Below, piece by piece: positions 61,215-64,000 of a DNA stretch of 64,000 bases (its first letter is position 1; the number at the start of each line of letters is the position of its first letter). Below the pieces are notes generated by a model, which was given only the letters and a program-made list of their open reading frames with translations, did not search any database and was not told where the DNA came from. The stretch comes from JAHDHW01 sp965220465 (GTDB lineage: Bacteria > Bacteroidota > Bacteroidia > Chitinophagales > Saprospiraceae). Position numbers and translations under genes: made by a program. The stretch covers positions 744,001 to 808,000 of the forward strand of contig CBDCPZ010000025.1 in NCBI GenBank assembly GCA_965220465.1, read 5' to 3'.

Positions 61215-63007
61215 TCATTCTTTCGAAGGCAGCCGCCCTTTTACAAAAGTATTCAACAATAAAAGTATAGAAAGGAAAATGGCAATTCGGCCAATCAAAT
61301 CTCCCCAGCGAACATAAAATGTAATGGCATCGTTTAGTAAAATTTTATCTTTGATAGCAACCGCTTCGTCATACTTGGTAGCCATCCGAATATCTCCGCG
61401 TTGATTGATAAAAGCCGAAATTCCGGTATTGGCTGATCTGGCGATCGGGCGGCGCGATTCGATGGCACGTAAAGAAGCAAACATAAGATGCTGTTTATGT
61501 CCAGCGGTATTATCCCACCAACCGTCATTCGTAACAATAAAAATCGCCTGAGCTCCGTTTCGAAAATATCCCGTCATATATTCTCCATAAATGCTTTCGT
61601 AACAAATAACCGGGGCAACAGCTGTTCCTTCTTTGGATTTAAAAACACCCCGATCACCTTGCGAGCCATAGCCAGCCATCGTTCCACCCAATTGATTCAC
61701 GAAAGATTCTAACCAAAAAAATACTTTGCGATAGGGTAAAAATTCTGCTCCTGGAACCAACTTTGATTTTTTATAAACCGGAACTTCAGCAACTCCGTTT
61801 TCAATTTGAATTGCAGCATTATACCCTTCCCAAAAAGTGGTGTCGCCTGAGGGTACATTTACTTGTGTTCTGATTGCAGGTATATCAGGCTTTTCTTCTT
61901 CAAAAATTTTATACGCTCCTACTCCTGTTACCAATTTGGTTTTTGGGTACTTTGACAAAAACTGTTTGATAGCGGTTATGTCTTTGTCTCTTTCAAAATT
62001 GCCAATGTTAACAGCTCCCAGGCTGGTTTCGGGCCAAAGAATATAATCTGTTTCTTCAGTAGTAGCCTGTAGCGACAATTCCATAAAACGACGAAACTGA
62101 GCTGCCTCAGGCAAATTAAATTTTTGATAATGCGGCTCGAAATTCGGTTGAATAACCGCGACTTCCACTTCCTTTTGCCCCTGCTCTTCATATTGAAAAT
62201 AAATAATCAAAGACAACAAAATCGGAACGATCACCAAAGCCAAAGGACTAATCAAACGTTTTAAAGTAATCGGAATTTTATTAAAATAATAAAGGGATAT
62301 AACTTTATAAAAAAGAACATTAGCCAAAAGAATCCAAAGTGTTCCGCCAAAAACTCCAGTGAAAGTATACCACTGCACCCAGCTTGGAAACTCAGCAAAA
62401 CTATTGCCCAAAGTCAACCATGGCCAGGATAATTCCCACCTCAAATGAAGGTATTCAAAGGTGATCCAAAAAGCGGCTAACGATGCCCATTTCATCTTTT
62501 GATTCAGCTTTTTTCCAACCTGATGAAAAAGAACGAACGGAATTGTCATGAAAAAAGAATTGATAAAAATGGCCAGAAAGGCAGCCACGAAAGCGGTATT
62601 GGTCACCCAATAAGTTGTCAAAATATTCCAAACGACAAAAGCATTGTAGCTGTATTTAAAAACTTCCCATTTGGAAGGTCCTTCTCTGAAATTGCTGATT
62701 TCTTTTCAACAAGTAATAAAGGAACAAAGGCAATGAACATTAAAGAAGTCAATGGAATTGGTGGAAAACCTAAGGACAAAAGAGCTCCCGTTGCAGTAGA
62801 TAACCCCAGTAATTTCCACTTTTTTGGGTGTTTTGAAAACCGGGATTCGATAGCAAAAACTATAAAAGCCCAAAAAGATCCCCACAACAAAATAGGCCAA
62901 TACCCCCAAAATTCCTGTGCCTGAAAACGGCTGTACATCAAGTAACCCGTAAAGGCCGTCAGTACAAAAGTTATAATCAGAACTGCTATTTTTAATCTGG
63001 ATTTCAT
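61215..63007 (-). pseudogene. lnt: Apolipoprotein N-acyltransferase, split by one frameshift
   Basis: Lnt adds the third acyl chain to lipoproteins in the inner membrane. The N-terminal piece (start codon 63005-63007, stop 62618-62620) has membrane helices and the LGFPPIPLTSL segment. The rest lies in another frame: GPSKWEVFKYSY and NILTTYWVTN lead into an intact catalytic part ending at 61215. That part has WPETS (Glu), YKKSKLVPGAEFLP (Lys) and PVICYESIYG (Cys). One base change at the TTTCTTTT run near 62699-62706 joins them. As the gene is usually important and the remaining sequence shows no decay, a sequencing error is likely; a real mutation cannot be excluded. Confidence 0.85.
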
Positions 63008-63020
63008 TGACTTGGTTTTA

Positions 63021-63111
63021 TAGTTGGAAGTTCGTGGTTTGTGGTTCATCGTTTGAAGTTGTGAATCAAGTAACTACAAACTCCGAACTTTGAATTTTGA
63101 ACTTCCAACTA
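63021..63111. repeat. Long inverted repeat between lnt and metG
   Basis: Perfect 13-bp outer arms TAGTTGGAAGTTC (63021-63033) and GAACTTCCAACTA (63099-63111), with imperfect inner arms made of GTTCGTGG/TTTGTGG-like units. The right arm reaches into the last codon of metG. It may act as a terminator or belong to an interspersed repeat family. Confidence 0.7.
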
Positions 63112-64000
63112 GCTAACTGTAAATCCATTCCCCCAACCATCACTTGGGCTAACAAAACTCAGCTCGCCTTTTTCATTTTCTGCCATTAAGATCATTCCCT
63201 GAGATTCGATGCCGCGCAGCTTTCGCGGAGCCAGGTTTGCTAGTAACAAAACCTGTTTACCGATTATTTCTTCGGGCTTGTAAAATTGAGCGATACCAGA
63301 AACTACGATCCGTTCTTCAAAACCAAGATCTACGTTCAGTTTCAGCAACTTATCTGCTTTTTTCACTTTTTCGGCGGAAAGAATTGTTCCGGTACGAATG
63401 TCCAGTTTACTAAAATCTTCGTAGGTGATTTCAGCTTTCACCGGAGTTCGTTCTTCGGCTTTTTCAGCATCAAGAATCGCCTGTAATGTTGCTTTTTGTT
63501 TTTCAATCAATTCCAGTCTGCTACTGTCTTTTCGGTCGTTTATTTTGGCGAATAACAACTCTGGTTCTCCAATTTGATGGCTTGGTTCAATAATATCTTC
63601 ATTATTATTAATTCTATTATTCAATTCCTCTAAATCCCCAAATTTCACTTCCTCCAACTTTAATAAGTTTCTTATCTTTTTAGAAGTAAATGGTAAAAAT
63701 GGCTCACAAAGAATACTTAAAATTGCAACTATTTGAATAGCTTCAAATAGACTATCTTTAACTTCTTGGCTGTCTGGTTCTTCCTTCCAAACCTTCCATG
63801 GAGATTGAACTTGTAGATTTAAATTCCCTACAGTTGATATCCCATTTAATTTTTGAATTGCACTTCTAAAATTGAAGTGTTCAATGTCATCACTTAGTTC
63901 TTCAATCAACTCTTTAACTCTCAATAAATTGTTTTGATATCCACCACTTACACTACTAACTTCTGGCACTACACCTTCATAATATTTATTGGTCAAAACC
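63109..64000 (-). CDS. metG: Methionine--tRNA ligase, C-terminal part (5' end outside window)
   Basis: About 297 codons are visible and the frame continues beyond the right edge. The first readable residues VLTNKYYEGVVPE match the end of the MetRS anticodon-binding domain entry. Then come SPWKVWKEEP and LCEPFLPFTSKKI of the helical anticodon domain. From about residue 190 it has the EMAP/Trbp111-like tRNA-binding domain (FSKLDIRTGTILSAEKV; SQGMILMAE), which aids tRNA capture in dimeric MetRS. It charges initiator and elongator tRNA-Met. The catalytic core is not in the window. Confidence 0.95.
   Translation of the reverse strand, partial: VLTNKYYEGVVPEVSSVSGGYQNNLLRVKELIEELSDDIEHFNFRSAIQKLNGISTVGNLNLQVQSPWKVWKEEPDSQEVKDSLFEAIQIVAILSILCEPFLPFTSKKIRNLLKLEEVKFGDLEELNNRINNNEDIIEPSHQIGEPELLFAKINDRKDSSRLELIEKQKATLQAILDAEKAEERTPVKAEITYEDFSKLDIRTGTILSAEKVKKADKLLKLNVDLGFEERIVVSGIAQFYKPEEIIGKQVLLLANLAPRKLRGIESQGMILMAENEKGELSFVSPSDGWGNGFTVS

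Overview
The window is AT-rich DNA from a member of the Bacteroidota, most like the Saprospirales/Lewinella-type marine lineages. The evidence is several proteins with type IX secretion (T9SS) C-terminal sorting domains, DUF4836- and DUF3667-type proteins, a hybrid two-component regulator with an AraC output domain, TAnnTTTG promoter -7 elements, and alaS divergent from an M23 peptidase. No tRNA, rRNA or CRISPR array was found. Both edges cut genes: a methyltransferase on the left and metG on the right.

Layout. 0-7.7 kb (minus): a TerB-like protein, a polyprenyl glycosylphosphotransferase, a lipoprotein, then a tight operon Gfo/Idh oxidoreductase > outer-membrane protein > GT39-type transferase > GDPD lipoprotein, which looks envelope or polysaccharide related. 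7.8-18.8 kb: a DUF4836-like protein with a long Glu/Tyr tract, a lipoprotein, a small membrane protein, an M14 peptidase, a T9SS sialidase-like protein, a cyclase-TolB-TPR regulator and a secreted MORN protein. 19.4-29.6 kb (plus): a surface-protein island of tail-fibre-like proteins, two FG-GAP repeat proteins sharing a C-terminal tail (one broken by frameshifts), and a T9SS protein. 30-31 kb: an IS982-type insertion sequence. 31-38.2 kb (minus): two T9SS proteins with a common C-terminal module, plus a fossil third member reduced to signal peptide, promoter and terminator. 38.2-44.8 kb: housekeeping genes alaS, M23 peptidase, DUF3667 and gatB. 45-48.8 kb (plus) and 57.6-61.0 kb (minus): two convergent operons of ATP-grasp ligases, esterases, a class I glutamine amidotransferase and an M17 aminopeptidase. 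Between them lie the hybrid regulator, an S74-type tail-fibre protein, a TonB-C protein, a T9SS protein and a decayed integrase. 61.2-64 kb (minus): lnt (frameshifted) and metG.

Most notable. (1) The T9SS genes at 31-38 kb, including the fossil, share a promoter architecture. Each has a 15-bp sigma-54-like element (TGGCA-N6-TTGA) about 115-131 bp before the start codon and a TACC-N8-GGTA palindrome 103-104 bp further upstream. The fossil has a second palindrome 31 bp beyond the first. (2) The split ATP-grasp/esterase/amidotransferase/peptidase locus looks like a pathway for making or trimming an amide-linked small molecule or peptide. (3) A 36-bp coding fossil after the first FG-GAP gene matches the end of the neighbouring gene with only synonymous differences over 27 bp.

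Three genes or gene fossils carry single-base frameshifts (about 25.97, 57.23 and 62.70 kb). The integrase looks truly decayed. The other two could be assembly errors and should be checked against reads.
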